DNA of 22,051 bases from Syncephalis plumigaleata (GCA_025201365.1 JAIXMF010000230.1:1-22051), one strand, 5' to 3'; numbered from the stretch's first letter, positions 1 through 8,957 are shown. Notes: generated by a model from the sequence alone, not told the origin. Numbers and translations are program-made.

Positions 1-158
1 CAATACGCGTGTTACGATGTGGACGTAATGTCGCGCAACTAGCAGATATGAATAACATGACACTAGACCCTACAGAGCGTGAATTGCTATCAATGGAAGA
101 GATAGAACTACGATTACAACGTGAATTAGATCGTATAGGCAGTAGTAATCGTACATGA
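1..158 (+). CDS. C-terminal end of an unrecognised protein (partial)
   Basis: The frame beginning at base 3 is open from the window edge to a TGA at 156-158, giving about 51 residues. The tail is acidic and charged, with repeated Glu/Leu/Arg (MEEIELRLQRELDRI), which suggests a short amphipathic helix or coiled coil at the protein's C-terminus. An AATAAA at 177-182, 19 nt after the stop, fits a polyadenylation signal. It converges on the minus-strand gene ending at 223, leaving a 64-bp spacer. The family is not recognisable from this fragment, and the 5' part lies outside the window. Confidence 0.55.
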   Translation, partial: IRVLRCGRNVAQLADMNNMTLDPTERELLSMEEIELRLQRELDRIGSSNRT

Positions 159-222
159 AAGTGTATTACAATATCAAATAAATTAAACACATGCATTAAT
201 CAACTATCGAATACACCATTTA

Positions 223-1544
223 TTACCTCTGTTGCTTGGGTATAATTCGTACGAAAAAGTCTAACAAACGCATTGATCGATAACTGGCATGCTGTCGTGT
301 ATTGTCATGATCCCAACTAGCTACATGATACGGATGCGAGTTGGATGATGAGCGAGTGTCATTTGTAGCATTTACCGAATTATTGCTAATATGATTCTTT
401 TCATTATTAGGTGTGACTCGATGTTCTTGATAAGATGCGGGATCATACGATTGTTGATATAGATCCACACCTATTGGAATTGTATGTGCTCCCTCTATAT
501 TATCATATAGAATAGATGGATAATTATTGGGACATGTTTGTGTTTCCTGTGGTAGACTCCATTCCTCCTGGTATTGATAAACAGTCGATTGATGTGTCTC
601 GATATTGACGAGATTGGCATTTTGAATGGTGGTACGTGGTCGATTATCCATGGCGAGGATATTACGAGTACGCTCCTGCTGCTTAAGTAACAGCCAAGAG
701 GTAAACCACCCTATTGATTAGTGGAATCCAATGGCAATTAGTAACATTATAACAATTCGTATAACCATGAATGTATCAACCTACAATCGAATACATACAC
801 CCAATCCGAGTAATCGCCTAATCCATGTAGGGCGGCCACCAATGTCGACACGATAATGGAGAGAGCGGTCAAAGACATGAATATCAAGCCTTCCTCGCTA
901 AGCTTAGCCCATGCATGTGATCCGAATCGACGATACTGCTCCACGATAACCACAAGGAACGAAATGGAGAAGACGATATTAATTGGTAGATCAAGTAATA
1001 GTCGTTGCCACGGATAATAGAATGGATAATCGATGAAGCAGCCATCGGCGGGTGTTTGACGCGTCACAGTTTGGTGTACCACCACGTAGACGAATGAGAA
1101 TTGGCAAAGCGATAGACAAATGCCCATCATTAGGATTGAACGAGAACGATCGTAAACTTTATACACCTTATTCAACAGAATAGCATTTACACATAGACTC
1201 GATATAACCATACCCGTGACACACAACCATATAACCATACGACAAGTAATGCTCGTATAGACAAGAGTGGTCAATAGGGAGAAGACACCTAAAATGACAC
1301 CAGTGGTCGCTTGAACCAAGCAAAGCAACGGAATAAGCGGACGCCTAGCCTTAAGCGTGTACTCGATGGCTTTTCGCGTGTTCATAGCAAATAAACATAA
1401 AAGTAGTGCGTTAATTACCATTTGTCGCCATTGGCCAATGAATCGTTCACGAAGTTCGTTGATATCACCATCTTTCGCCTCGAGTAAGTAGGTTAAGCTG
1501 GTTATTTCTCCCGTTGGGTCAATTTGTACCCAGGAATCAGACAT
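223..1544 (-). CDS. Seven-helix membrane protein, GPCR-like architecture
   Basis: Two exons: 1544-785 and 710-223. The intron 784-711 (74 nt, GTAGGT...AATAG) interrupts a Trp codon, and joining restores one frame of 415 residues. The ATG at 1544 is chosen because the upstream open frame only translates a (TTC)9 repeat and lacks coding character. A ~40-residue polar N-terminus is followed by hydrophobic segments at about 41-56, 70-98, 103-125, 137-157, 182-203, 219-239 and 248-262; the last spans the splice junction. A Ser/Asn/His-rich cytosolic-type tail of about 150 residues follows. Cys101 at the start of helix 3 and Cys169 in the loop before helix 5 are placed like the conserved GPCR disulfide, and helix 3 ends in YDRSR. 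I do not recognise a named family. A receptor role is inference from topology; a transporter or orphan membrane protein is possible. Confidence 0.75.
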
Positions 1545-2232
1545 GTTGATTAAATGATATGAATTGAAAGTAGCACTAATAGATATAGACAAATGTAAGC
1601 AGTAGATATAGAAGAAGAAGAAGAAGAAGAAGAAGAATTGAAAGCAATGAGATATAGATTCTACATATACTTGATTGGAATGATATAAGTATACCACTCG
1701 TATACATACATCCTTTTATCTTTGATAAGAGAACATCATGCACCTAGTGGTCACGCACAGGATGGAATGATGCAGCATGTTCATGATAACGTGCATGTGA
1801 AAGATAGCAACGAACATGACGGCCACTCTATGTATCAACAAATGAGATGAGAAAATTGATATGCATCATCAACTGCTAGTTGATTACTTGCGAGAACAGC
1901 ATAACTCGTGCTTTAACATCTACTACAGTTGTTCAGTTATCGATATAATTGTAATCAAGGAACAAAAGACTATCACTGCATAAACATTTACAAAATAACA
2001 ATTTATTACAATAACAGCAAAACTAATTAACAAATAATATTTGGCGATCTAGATTCATTCAAGTTGAACGAAATCGTAGAAATATCCAAATGATGTATAA
2101 TAGCAAAAAGTATAAACCTAGCGAACTAGTTAAATTAAAAGATATCTTGATGATGGATCTATATGATGAATGAATGCTATTGGAAGAGAAAGAGGAAGAA
2201 GAAGAACGATCGTCTATGTATCGATTGAATGA
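1545..2232. other. Spacer between two minus-strand genes
   Basis: This stretch is the 5' flank of the seven-helix gene and the 3' flank of the F-box gene. It is AT-rich and holds a (GAA)9 repeat, but no open frame with coding character. AT-rich sequence at 1970-2130 is the likely 3' untranslated region of the F-box gene. Confidence 0.5.
1611..1637. repeat. (GAA)9 microsatellite in the 5' leader of the seven-helix gene
   Basis: Nine perfect GAA triplets, read as (TTC)9 on the gene's strand, 67 nt before its ATG. A TTC run of this kind serves as the polypyrimidine tract of a splice acceptor elsewhere in the window (15267-15294), so it could mark a 5'-UTR intron acceptor here. That use is inference. 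Confidence 0.85.
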
Positions 2233-4260
2233 TCAATGGTTGTCATATTCCCCATTCGTTGACTTGTTACCATGAATGAATCCTATTTCTCGTGCCAATT
2301 TATAATGGGGAAGATATAGGAGGATACGACCTGCTGTTACGTACACGTCCATTTGACATGGAAAGAAATCGTCATGGAAGATATTATCGAATGCTTTCAA
2401 TTGCCAGACAATTTGTCCGGTATAGATGTCAATGGCGACCACGGTCGTGTCACGTCGATTGGAGCAGATGAGCAAGCCATCCAAACCGAACTGAATGGAT
2501 AGACGATAACTTGCCGGTAGCGTGTATAATATCGCACCATCACGTAGATTCAATATTAGCAACTCTTCATCACCGATGGCGACTACCCGTTCGAGTGAGA
2601 TGCTAGTGATGACATTATTTATAAATCGATTCAATAAACGAGTCGACCACACTTCTTCCCCTGTGGATGGCGAGTAGCAATCAATAAAGGCAATGTCGCG
2701 TGCTCCATCTTTCTCCAATTCATAATAGGAATTCCATACTACTAGGGCAGTGTTGCTGAATTCATTACAAATGACTGGCTCCTTCTCCGGATGTCGCAGG
2801 TGTAGCATGATACGTTTTGGACAAATGATACGTGTCTCCTCTGATGCATCGTTCAGATCCCATACACATACGGTAGCGATAAATCCGGTCAAACAGCTGT
2901 TCTTTATATTCGGTTCGATAGCGGCAAGGTCTTGAATGTAATCCCTTGTCGTGCTGTCAATTTGATCCTCGGGTAGATCCATCGTAACTAGTGCACATGA
3001 TAGACCTGGAACTGCTTCGCTTATCATAAATGCCGTATTTCCATCGTGTTGTGGTACGAACAATTCAATAGATTGACTTTTTGAGAAAAACGAGTTGCTA
3101 CATGAGTCTTTTCGTTTCATGTTATTATCACCAGTATTACTAGTAGATGATGGTGATGGATATAGATCAGGCTTTGTTAGTCGCCAACAATTGATTCTGA
3201 GTGGAAACGAACCCCATGTATACAAGACATCCGAGCTTAGTATCGTTTGACATTGATGGTTACGCGTGTTCATATCACACCAATACTCTGAATTATCGGT
3301 TAGAGACCAAACTCGTACATGTGCATCATCCTTTTCCGAGAAATGCTGTGCCGTACGCTGTCCGATAACACCGCCCCAATCTAGTGAGGATTCAGTGCTG
3401 TATGGTAATGGCAAATACCATTGCTTCTCATTGATACAATCGTAGATTCGTACACCTGTTGCATCCCGTATTCCTATGTGTCCCATAGCAACGAATATTG
3501 GTCGACAGCATCGTTCACCCTTGATGGATTTTAGACTGGCTACTAGTGAGTTTGCCTCGCTATTAGATGCATTACTCTCTGATGACGATAGTAATGACAA
3601 TGAATGTGTTGATGGCACCGTGCTTTGATTAGATGTCATCGAGTCGACCTCCTCGGGTGTTGTCGTTTCCAGTAAGGGCAATGCCATTTGCGCATCATTC
3701 TCCACTTCATTCGCATGGTCGTCTTCAATGGACGATTGGTTCGCCTCCGATATACTATTCTCGATCATAATGCGATTTATACGATCGTTATAGTCGTTTA
3801 GCAGACTGCTCGCATTTACCAATGGCAGCATAGCAATGCGTGAATTATGAAATTGTCTCATTAATAGGTCGTAGGATACATGTTGTTCCTTCGGGAAAAT
3901 AGTCGATGTTGGCGGGAACGGCCGAATACAATCTGGTGCCAGCCAGCGACGACCAATAATCTCTCGACTATAAAGTGCCAGTAACCAGTTGGACGATAAT
4001 CCGGATTTCCTTAATTCAAGCATGATATACTGGAGTAGTTCCGCCTCGGCACCATAGACGACACCCGGATAACGACGTCGATATCGTCTGGCAAAGTAAC
4101 AGTGCTGTTCTGTCATGTCTTTCGAATCCGAATACACCATGCAACGCCAGTAGCGACAAGTGGCCGCCAACATGATATTCGTACGAGCATCGGCTACTTC
4201 TACGAGGTGAAACGCAATGTCCGGCAATATGTTTTCAAACGACTGTAACTGTACCATCAT
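2233..4260 (-). CDS. F-box protein with a C-terminal beta-propeller-like region
   Basis: An uninterrupted 675-codon frame with two adjacent Met codons at the start; the first is used here. Residues ~8-40 look like an F-box: a Leu-Pro-Asp-Ile helix start, then an Ala/Thr-Cys-Arg-Tyr-Trp motif. F-box proteins bind Skp1 and supply substrates to SCF ubiquitin ligases. A basic YRRRYP region follows, then a Ser/Asn/Glu-rich linker at about 160-245. The rest holds repeated short beta-strand motifs, such as VRVWSLTDN, VCVWDLND, LLILNLRDG and VVAIDIYTGQIVWQL, resembling WD40 or PQQ-type propeller blades. No substrate can be inferred. The protein shares this plan, though little obvious identity, with the F-box protein at 11208-13592. 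No introns are needed. Confidence 0.8.
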   Translation of the reverse strand: MMVQLQSFENILPDIAFHLVEVADARTNIMLAATCRYWRCMVYSDSKDMTEQHCYFARRYRRRYPGVVYGAEAELLQYIMLELRKSGLSSNWLLALYSREIIGRRWLAPDCIRPFPPTSTIFPKEQHVSYDLLMRQFHNSRIAMLPLVNASSLLNDYNDRINRIMIENSISEANQSSIEDDHANEVENDAQMALPLLETTTPEEVDSMTSNQSTVPSTHSLSLLSSSESNASNSEANSLVASLKSIKGERCCRPIFVAMGHIGIRDATGVRIYDCINEKQWYLPLPYSTESSLDWGGVIGQRTAQHFSEKDDAHVRVWSLTDNSEYWCDMNTRNHQCQTILSSDVLYTWGSFPLRINCWRLTKPDLYPSPSSTSNTGDNNMKRKDSCSNSFFSKSQSIELFVPQHDGNTAFMISEAVPGLSCALVTMDLPEDQIDSTTRDYIQDLAAIEPNIKNSCLTGFIATVCVWDLNDASEETRIICPKRIMLHLRHPEKEPVICNEFSNTALVVWNSYYELEKDGARDIAFIDCYSPSTGEEVWSTRLLNRFINNVITSISLERVVAIGDEELLILNLRDGAILYTLPASYRLSIQFGLDGLLICSNRRDTTVVAIDIYTGQIVWQLKAFDNIFHDDFFPCQMDVYVTAGRILLYLPHYKLAREIGFIHGNKSTNGEYDNH

Positions 4261-4811
4261 GCAGTATGGTAATTACTATATTTATAGTGTATGTATGTAA
4301 GTGGATATATAGGTATGTAGGTAGGGTATAATAAGTTGGAGCAATAGAATAATAGAAACAAATCACACGGGTCAAGGAGCATTTAACTGGAAAAAGAAGG
4401 GGTTAGATGGCTTTAAGGATTGTTGGCATGATGCTCATTCCTGCAAATACCACGTCTCGTATACAGCAGAAATAGAAAACTCGAGTGCAAGTGTGATAAT
4501 AATTAGTCATTCGTGTTGTATATATGATCTACAGATAAATGATGTCAATTGATTGTAACTCGTCATTATCGATTGCGGCTGTATTTAGATCTACGATTTT
4601 GTCATTGCTCTGCCATGGCATTGTTGAATTGATGACTGCAATATTAAAGTGTAAACTATTCTTGCTCATATTATCTATTTATTACTGGATGATATATCAT
4701 TTGTGCTTAGTTATGCTACTTGTGAATTGTTTATTATACAAAAGAAAGGCTAGACTTGCATAAATATGTAGATGTCGATGTATAGTCAGCTTTGACTGGT
4801 AATCTATTGAA
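4261..4811. other. 5' flank of the F-box gene, no convincing gene
   Basis: The first part is the minus-strand F-box promoter, with short tandem GTATGTA-like units near 4290-4325. A 74-codon open frame at 4539-4763 (+) encodes a Leu/Ile/Cys-rich hydrophobic peptide. It has no recognisable motif, and AT-rich DNA yields such frames by chance, so it is not called. Confidence 0.4.
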
Positions 4812-5046
4812 ATTACAGTGTTTTTCCATCCAATTTGCGCATTTATCCTTTAACATTTGCAGTTTATTAATAAATAGATTTACACAGTTGTTAACACCAT
4901 TATCACCATAGAAATGCCAATTGGTACAGCATGATAATAATAGCAATTCAGTATTAGTAATGGATCATTTATTGATAGCGATAACTATCATTTATTCGTA
5001 AAGACAAATGGCTAACTGCGCAAATTGGATGGAAAAAGCCTGTAAT
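4812..5046. repeat. 30-bp inverted repeat around a 175-bp centre (fold-back element)
   Basis: The left arm is 4812-4841 and the right arm 5017-5046. They are reverse complements at 28 of 30 positions, with a perfect 21-bp core (4821-4841 against 5017-5037) and a 2-base mismatch (4819-4820 against 5038-5039). No target-site duplication is evident next to the arms. Both arms read Cys-Ala-Asn-Trp-Met-Glu-Lys in one frame: the left arm inside a 70-codon minus-strand frame (4946-4734), the right arm inside a 16-codon + frame starting at 5009. It could be a MITE-like element, an inverted duplication of a short sequence, or a transcribed hairpin. Confidence 0.7.
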
Positions 5047-5051
5047 ACACG

Positions 5052-5179
5052 TATATAAAACGTTGTTTTATCCCTATGACTAGGGCCTTGTTGTTAATAA
5101 GCTGGTTATTATGAAACGATGATATGTATACCACGCAGATGACGGTCCTTTAGAAATCAAGTATTGGGGACCGTTTTTT
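5052..5179 (+). other. Hairpin cluster between a TATA-like element and a T6 run (candidate small RNA)
   Basis: A TATATAAAA element lies at 5052-5060. Four local hairpins follow: ATAAAAC/GTTTTAT (5055-5071), CCCTA/TAGGG (5072-5085), TAATAA/TTATTA (near 5095-5112), and ACGGTCC/GGACCGT (5142-5148 with 5168-5174). The last runs straight into six T residues at 5174-5179, a Pol III-type stop. A transcript starting ~25-30 nt after the TATA element would be about 100 nt. I tried matching it to U6, U4, U5, tRNA and C/D snoRNA signatures and found no match. The first hairpin overlaps the TATA element, so not all the structures can belong to one RNA. Confidence 0.25.
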
Positions 5180-5385
5180 GCCTCGATAGTAGCATGCTTG
5201 AGCTGGTTAACCCGACTCCATGATATTCAGCAAGTTAAATTATGAACACAAGTCTATCCCTGTGACACAAGTATGACGATGCCAACCACGCGATCCCATT
5301 GTCGTGTTGTATCTATCATCGCATGCCTAATTTACACCTGTGGCACCCGCATGATGTAAGTAGTTAGTTCTCGCATAATCAAAGG

Positions 5386-5393
5386 TATAAAAG
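5386..5393 (+). promoter_or_regulatory. TATA box of the KNH-like secreted protein gene
   Basis: TATAAAAG, a strong match to the Pol II consensus, lies 171 bp before the ATG at 5564. Transcription would start near 5415-5425, giving a leader of about 140 nt. The leader contains simple CCATT, ATTC and ATTG tandem repeats at about 5435-5490. Confidence 0.6.
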
Positions 5394-5563
5394 CCTGCTC
5401 GTAATTGGTGTCTGGACTAGTAACGACATTGCACTCCATTCCATTCCATTCATTTGTTTATCCATTCATTCATTGATTGATTGATTCAATTGTCTTACTC
5501 TATCCTACTCTAGTCTAATCCATTGCTTCTTTCCAGTTTAATTCAGGATACTAATATTGCAAC

Positions 5564-5986
5564 ATGTTGATCAGTAACAAATTATACGTTGTAGCACTCA
5601 CTTTGACCGGTCTAGTCTGGACAAGCCATGCGGATACTATTCAAGTGAACTCACCCAAGGATGGCGCCACCTTCTGTATCGATAAACCCATGAGTATCGA
5701 TTATCAGAATATGCGAAATGGTATGGCCATCATGAAATCCATCTCGGTCGATATTGTACAGGATGAAAAGACAAAGCTCAGTCACCAAGCTTTCAGTGAA
5801 CGTCCCTCACAGGAGGCCGACTGGCATTACAAGGGAGATATTTCCCTCAAGTCACTTTCTCCAGGAAAGTACGAGGTACAGCTGATAGGCGAGGCTTATG
5901 TGCCATCACGCCGTAACCCCGATGATCGTAACATGGTCGTTAAAACCAACGTACAAATCAACGTCGCTTGCTGTGGACAATGTTAA
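5564..5986 (+). CDS. Small secreted Kre9/Knh1-like domain protein
   Basis: A single exon of 140 residues. Residues 1-23 form a signal peptide (hydrophobic VVALTLTGLVW, likely cleavage after SHA), so the mature protein is about 117 residues and probably secreted or in the cell wall. The mature start, IQVNSPKDGATFCIDKPMSI, matches the opening of the fungal Kre9/Knh1 Ser-Thr-rich family fold (an Ig-like beta sandwich starting with a 'sP..G....g.p..I.w' pattern). The closing segment PGKYEVQLIGEAY matches the later strands of that fold. The Thr/Ser-rich stalk and GPI signal of many relatives are missing; the protein ends in CCGQC, giving four Cys in all with Cys38. The family is linked to beta-glucan and wall assembly. 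A TATA box lies upstream and AATAAA 43 nt downstream. Confidence 0.8.
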   Translation: MLISNKLYVVALTLTGLVWTSHADTIQVNSPKDGATFCIDKPMSIDYQNMRNGMAIMKSISVDIVQDEKTKLSHQAFSERPSQEADWHYKGDISLKSLSPGKYEVQLIGEAYVPSRRNPDDRNMVVKTNVQINVACCGQC

Positions 5987-6028
5987 TAACCGCAACTGCT
6001 AAATAGTCAGTTAACAAATGCATTTATC

Positions 6029-6034
6029 AATAAA
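6029..6034 (+). terminator. AATAAA polyadenylation signal for the KNH-like gene
   Basis: A canonical hexamer 43 nt after the stop at 5986. The convergent minus-strand gene ends at 6116, so the two 3' ends lie within about 130 bp of each other. Confidence 0.5.
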
Positions 6035-6115
6035 CCTTATTACATATCATTTCACATTGTTATCATATGTGTATACAAGCTATTTCAGCTTATTTTTATT
6101 GTACGATTACAATAA

Positions 6116-7102
6116 TCAAGATGATGCCTTTGCCAGGATGGACCAAGTCTCCTTGGCAATTGATTCCGCCTCTGCCATAGCACCCATTCCTATTCGACAT
6201 TCAATCAGCAATAGCGTTTCATGAACACTTTGTATAATTGTCACATACCCGTATCACCGCAAGCTAGCCTTTTTGCTATTGGACCGAATATATGCCATCC
6301 CAACTGCTGTTGCAATATATCGAGATGCTGTTTCGTAAATGGATGCGACCACATATGCGTGTTCATCGCGGGACATATTAACACTGGTCGATTCACGTCC
6401 CATGCTCGTGCAATACATGTCTACCAATTTGATTTACTATGGTTAACTTAACTAATACTTGAACAGAGATGGAGTTTGCATACACACCACGAGATTATCG
6501 CATTGTCCATTAGCAAGTTTCGCTAGGGTATTTGCATCCAACGGAGCAATCACCATAATATCTGCCCATTTCCTTAGCTATTATTCAACAAGGAACACTT
6601 GTCAATCTATCGCTAATAGTAATTCTACTTTAGATCAATAGCTGTACCTACCTCAATATGAAGTACATCATCGGCTACCGTCCTCCATGACTATCGTATA
6701 TGTACATGTATATATCATTTATTAGTGAGCATGAATTGTTTAATCATAATCGGCCTTGACCTACCGACCACTCTTCTTTATCTGTATAGATTGGCACACT
6801 AATTTCTTGTCGCTTAAAAAAGTGCTGTGCACGTTCTGTACTCACTACACGAATATCTACTGAAGCATTCTATGCTTGTTCATCAGTTCACTGCTTGCTC
6901 ATTTCGCTATTATTATTATTATTATTACGGTGTTTACCTTGGGTGCATGTTGCGACAAATACTCAATGAGAAGTGGTAGCTTAATGGTTGCGACACTACC
7001 CGTCACCGCCACAAGTATACGATAAACGCGTTCTGTATCGGGTAGTGCAACCGAGGAACTGATAGGAATAGATGGACTTGCCATGGAATAAGGAGTGGTC
7101 AT
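6116..7102 (-). CDS. PPCDC: Phosphopantothenoylcysteine decarboxylase (coenzyme A synthesis)
   Basis: Six exons: 7102-6938, 6869-6765, 6690-6652, 6577-6488, 6420-6249 and 6189-6116. All introns are GT..AG, 59-74 nt. The spliced protein is 214 residues, close to the usual ~200 of this HFCD flavoprotein family (plant HAL3, yeast Cab3). It decarboxylates 4'-phosphopantothenoyl-cysteine to 4'-phosphopantetheine using FMN. Family signatures appear in order: VAVTGSVATIKLP (flavin fold), VVSTERAQHFF, VLHIELRKWAD with catalytic His101, APLDANTLAKLANGQCDNL, CPAMNTHMW with Asn153, and the substrate clamp ACGDTGMGAMAE with Cys187. All key residues are present, so it should be active. An in-frame ATG at 7192 would add 30 residues, mostly a poly-Val run encoded by an ACA/ACG repeat; the Met at 7102 is preferred. 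Yeast relatives also inhibit phosphatase Ppz1, but no acidic regulatory tail is seen here. Confidence 0.93.
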
Positions 7103-7281
7103 TGTTTGTGAATTAGTTACTGAGACGACGACAACAACAACAATGACGACAACGACAACGAAAAGATAAATTGATACAGGCAAACCTATCATGTGACGTT
7201 TACCGTCGTTTCTTTTGTTTATTCTGCAATCTATCTAGTCTTACACTATCACTTCTTCATTACTACTATCTACTCGTCACT
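7103..7281. promoter_or_regulatory. Divergent promoter between PPCDC and the UBAP1-like gene
   Basis: Only 179 bp separate the two start codons, or 89 bp if the upstream PPCDC Met is used. The region must therefore hold both promoters. It contains a CAA/CGA-type purine repeat (about 7120-7160), and no clear TATA box is visible in either direction. Confidence 0.5.
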
Positions 7282-8957
7282 ATGTATCAAGGCAAGTGTT
7301 CAATATGGCTATCATAACTACATATTCATAATATATACACTCTAGGTGGTTCATCCCTGTACACACCAGTATTGGATGTACCAATTACTGTATCTCGTCG
7401 ATGTCGTCAACTGAACGCGGTAAGCATGTAGAAACGATAGTCGCATACGTGCCTATAGTCTATTCAACTATGCTTCTTTTTCTTCTTCTTTGTAGACACG
7501 ACTACCTGCCGTGAATCAGGCATTGATTAGTGCACTAGCTGAATTGGTAAACAGAAATAATAACTGCTGCTGCTACTGCTGTTCTTTGTAGTCTAATGAT
7601 ACTTTACTATTTTATATAGCCAGAGATTGACTTTTCCCTGGAAGAGGAGACAATTGCAGCATATGATGAATTCAATAAGAAACAGGTAGCTCAACAGGTA
7701 GCGGAACAGGAACGTATCAAGCGGGAACAAGTCGAGATACAACGACGAGCACCAGGCTTGGATAGTAGTGGACGTATCTTGGAGCCATTACGTACATCAT
7801 TGGCTGCACAACAACTGACCATGACGACAAGTTCCAATGGCAATATGGTATGTTACTATTGACAGTGATAATAATTGATTCATCGTGTATTATACATACT
7901 GACTATGATATAGATATTATCAGAAGAGGATTTGAAAGTATTAGAGAAGGATATCATATCAGTAGCTAATAGTAAGTCATCAATTAGTATGGCAAGACCC
8001 GTAACACCAGTAACTATTGTGGATGCACCATTGCAAGTGCCGACAATACCATCATCTTCACTATCTCATCTATTGAATGGTACATCAGTAACAAGTCATC
8101 CTACTGCAATGAGTAATCCGAGTAATTCTAATAACAATACCATACCATTATTGAATGAGATACACTCATCGCATGCATCACCATCGATACATCCAATCGA
8201 GGATTCACTCTCTCATCAATTCACATCTATCAGCATTGCCACAATCAATAATACACCTGTAAATACATCGAGTGCAATGTCAATACCTATCGAATATATG
8301 AACACACCACCAGCACAATCATTTGCATCACCATCATCATCATTAATGTCAACAACACTGTTATCAAGTAAATATGGTCAATCTCCTTCATCTATTCCTA
8401 CTATCAATTCTACTATTACAAATAGTAGTAACCCGTGTACAACAAATAATACGATATCATCTGATGTTCAACGTCATTTATTAGAGAAATCTAGTTGGAA
8501 TGCAACATCGATACCATCTTTAATGACACGTTCAACCTCTGAAGAATTACCTAGTATCCCCTCTAGTCATTTCACTACTACTGCTACTGCTACTAGTACT
8601 AATACTAGTATAAATGAACAATCCACTCAGCATTCATTTCATTTGAATCGATATGGTCATCGACAATCATTATCGGCACACACATCACCGACTATTGATC
8701 CATTTGCACCGCTTGAATATAGAAGCATGGTTGATCATGGCAATACGGAAACTACTCGATTTAATCCGTTGCAGTATTTCCATGAACAATCTCATAATGA
8801 GTTGATATCTACCTCAAAGCCATCCCTACCATCATCTATTACAACTGATCCAAATGACAATTACTCTTTATCTTCTCTACCGCCTACTGCACTATTATCA
8901 AATCATACGGTAATCGATGATATACCCTACTATTTCCCAGACGCTACTCATGAATAA
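7282..8957 (+). CDS. UBAP1-like (UMA-type) protein with a long disordered tail
   Basis: Five exons: 7282-7291, 7346-7419, 7496-7546, 7620-7847 and 7914-8957, giving 468 residues. Introns 2-4 are GT..AG and phase 0. Intron 1 (7292-7345) begins GCAAGT and ends CTCTAG, a GC-AG intron after a 10-nt coding exon. It is needed to keep the downstream frame. The N-terminal ~110 residues contain LDVPITVSRRC, then IDFSLEEETI followed by a charged Lys/Glu/Gln helix, then ILEPLRTSL. This order resembles human UBAP1 (an LDDVPF-type UMA motif, an FSLEKKTI helix, a Pro/Ile-Leu-Ser-Leu segment). UBAP1 is the MVB12-type subunit of ESCRT-I, which sorts ubiquitinated cargo at endosomes. The remaining ~350 residues are Ser/Thr/Asn/Pro-rich and look disordered, and no UBA domain is seen at the C-terminus. 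Gene structure is secure; the family link is tentative. AATAAA lies at 9012. Confidence 0.7.

Noticed and set aside
747-1697. Upstream extension of the seven-helix protein through a poly-Phe stretch
   Set aside because: The extra 51 residues come from the (TTC)9 repeat and AT-rich leader; the Met at 1544 starts the protein-like sequence.
4734-4946. 70-codon minus-strand frame containing one arm of the inverted repeat
   Set aside because: Too short, without a recognised domain, promoter or splice partner; kept only as part of the inverted-repeat observation.
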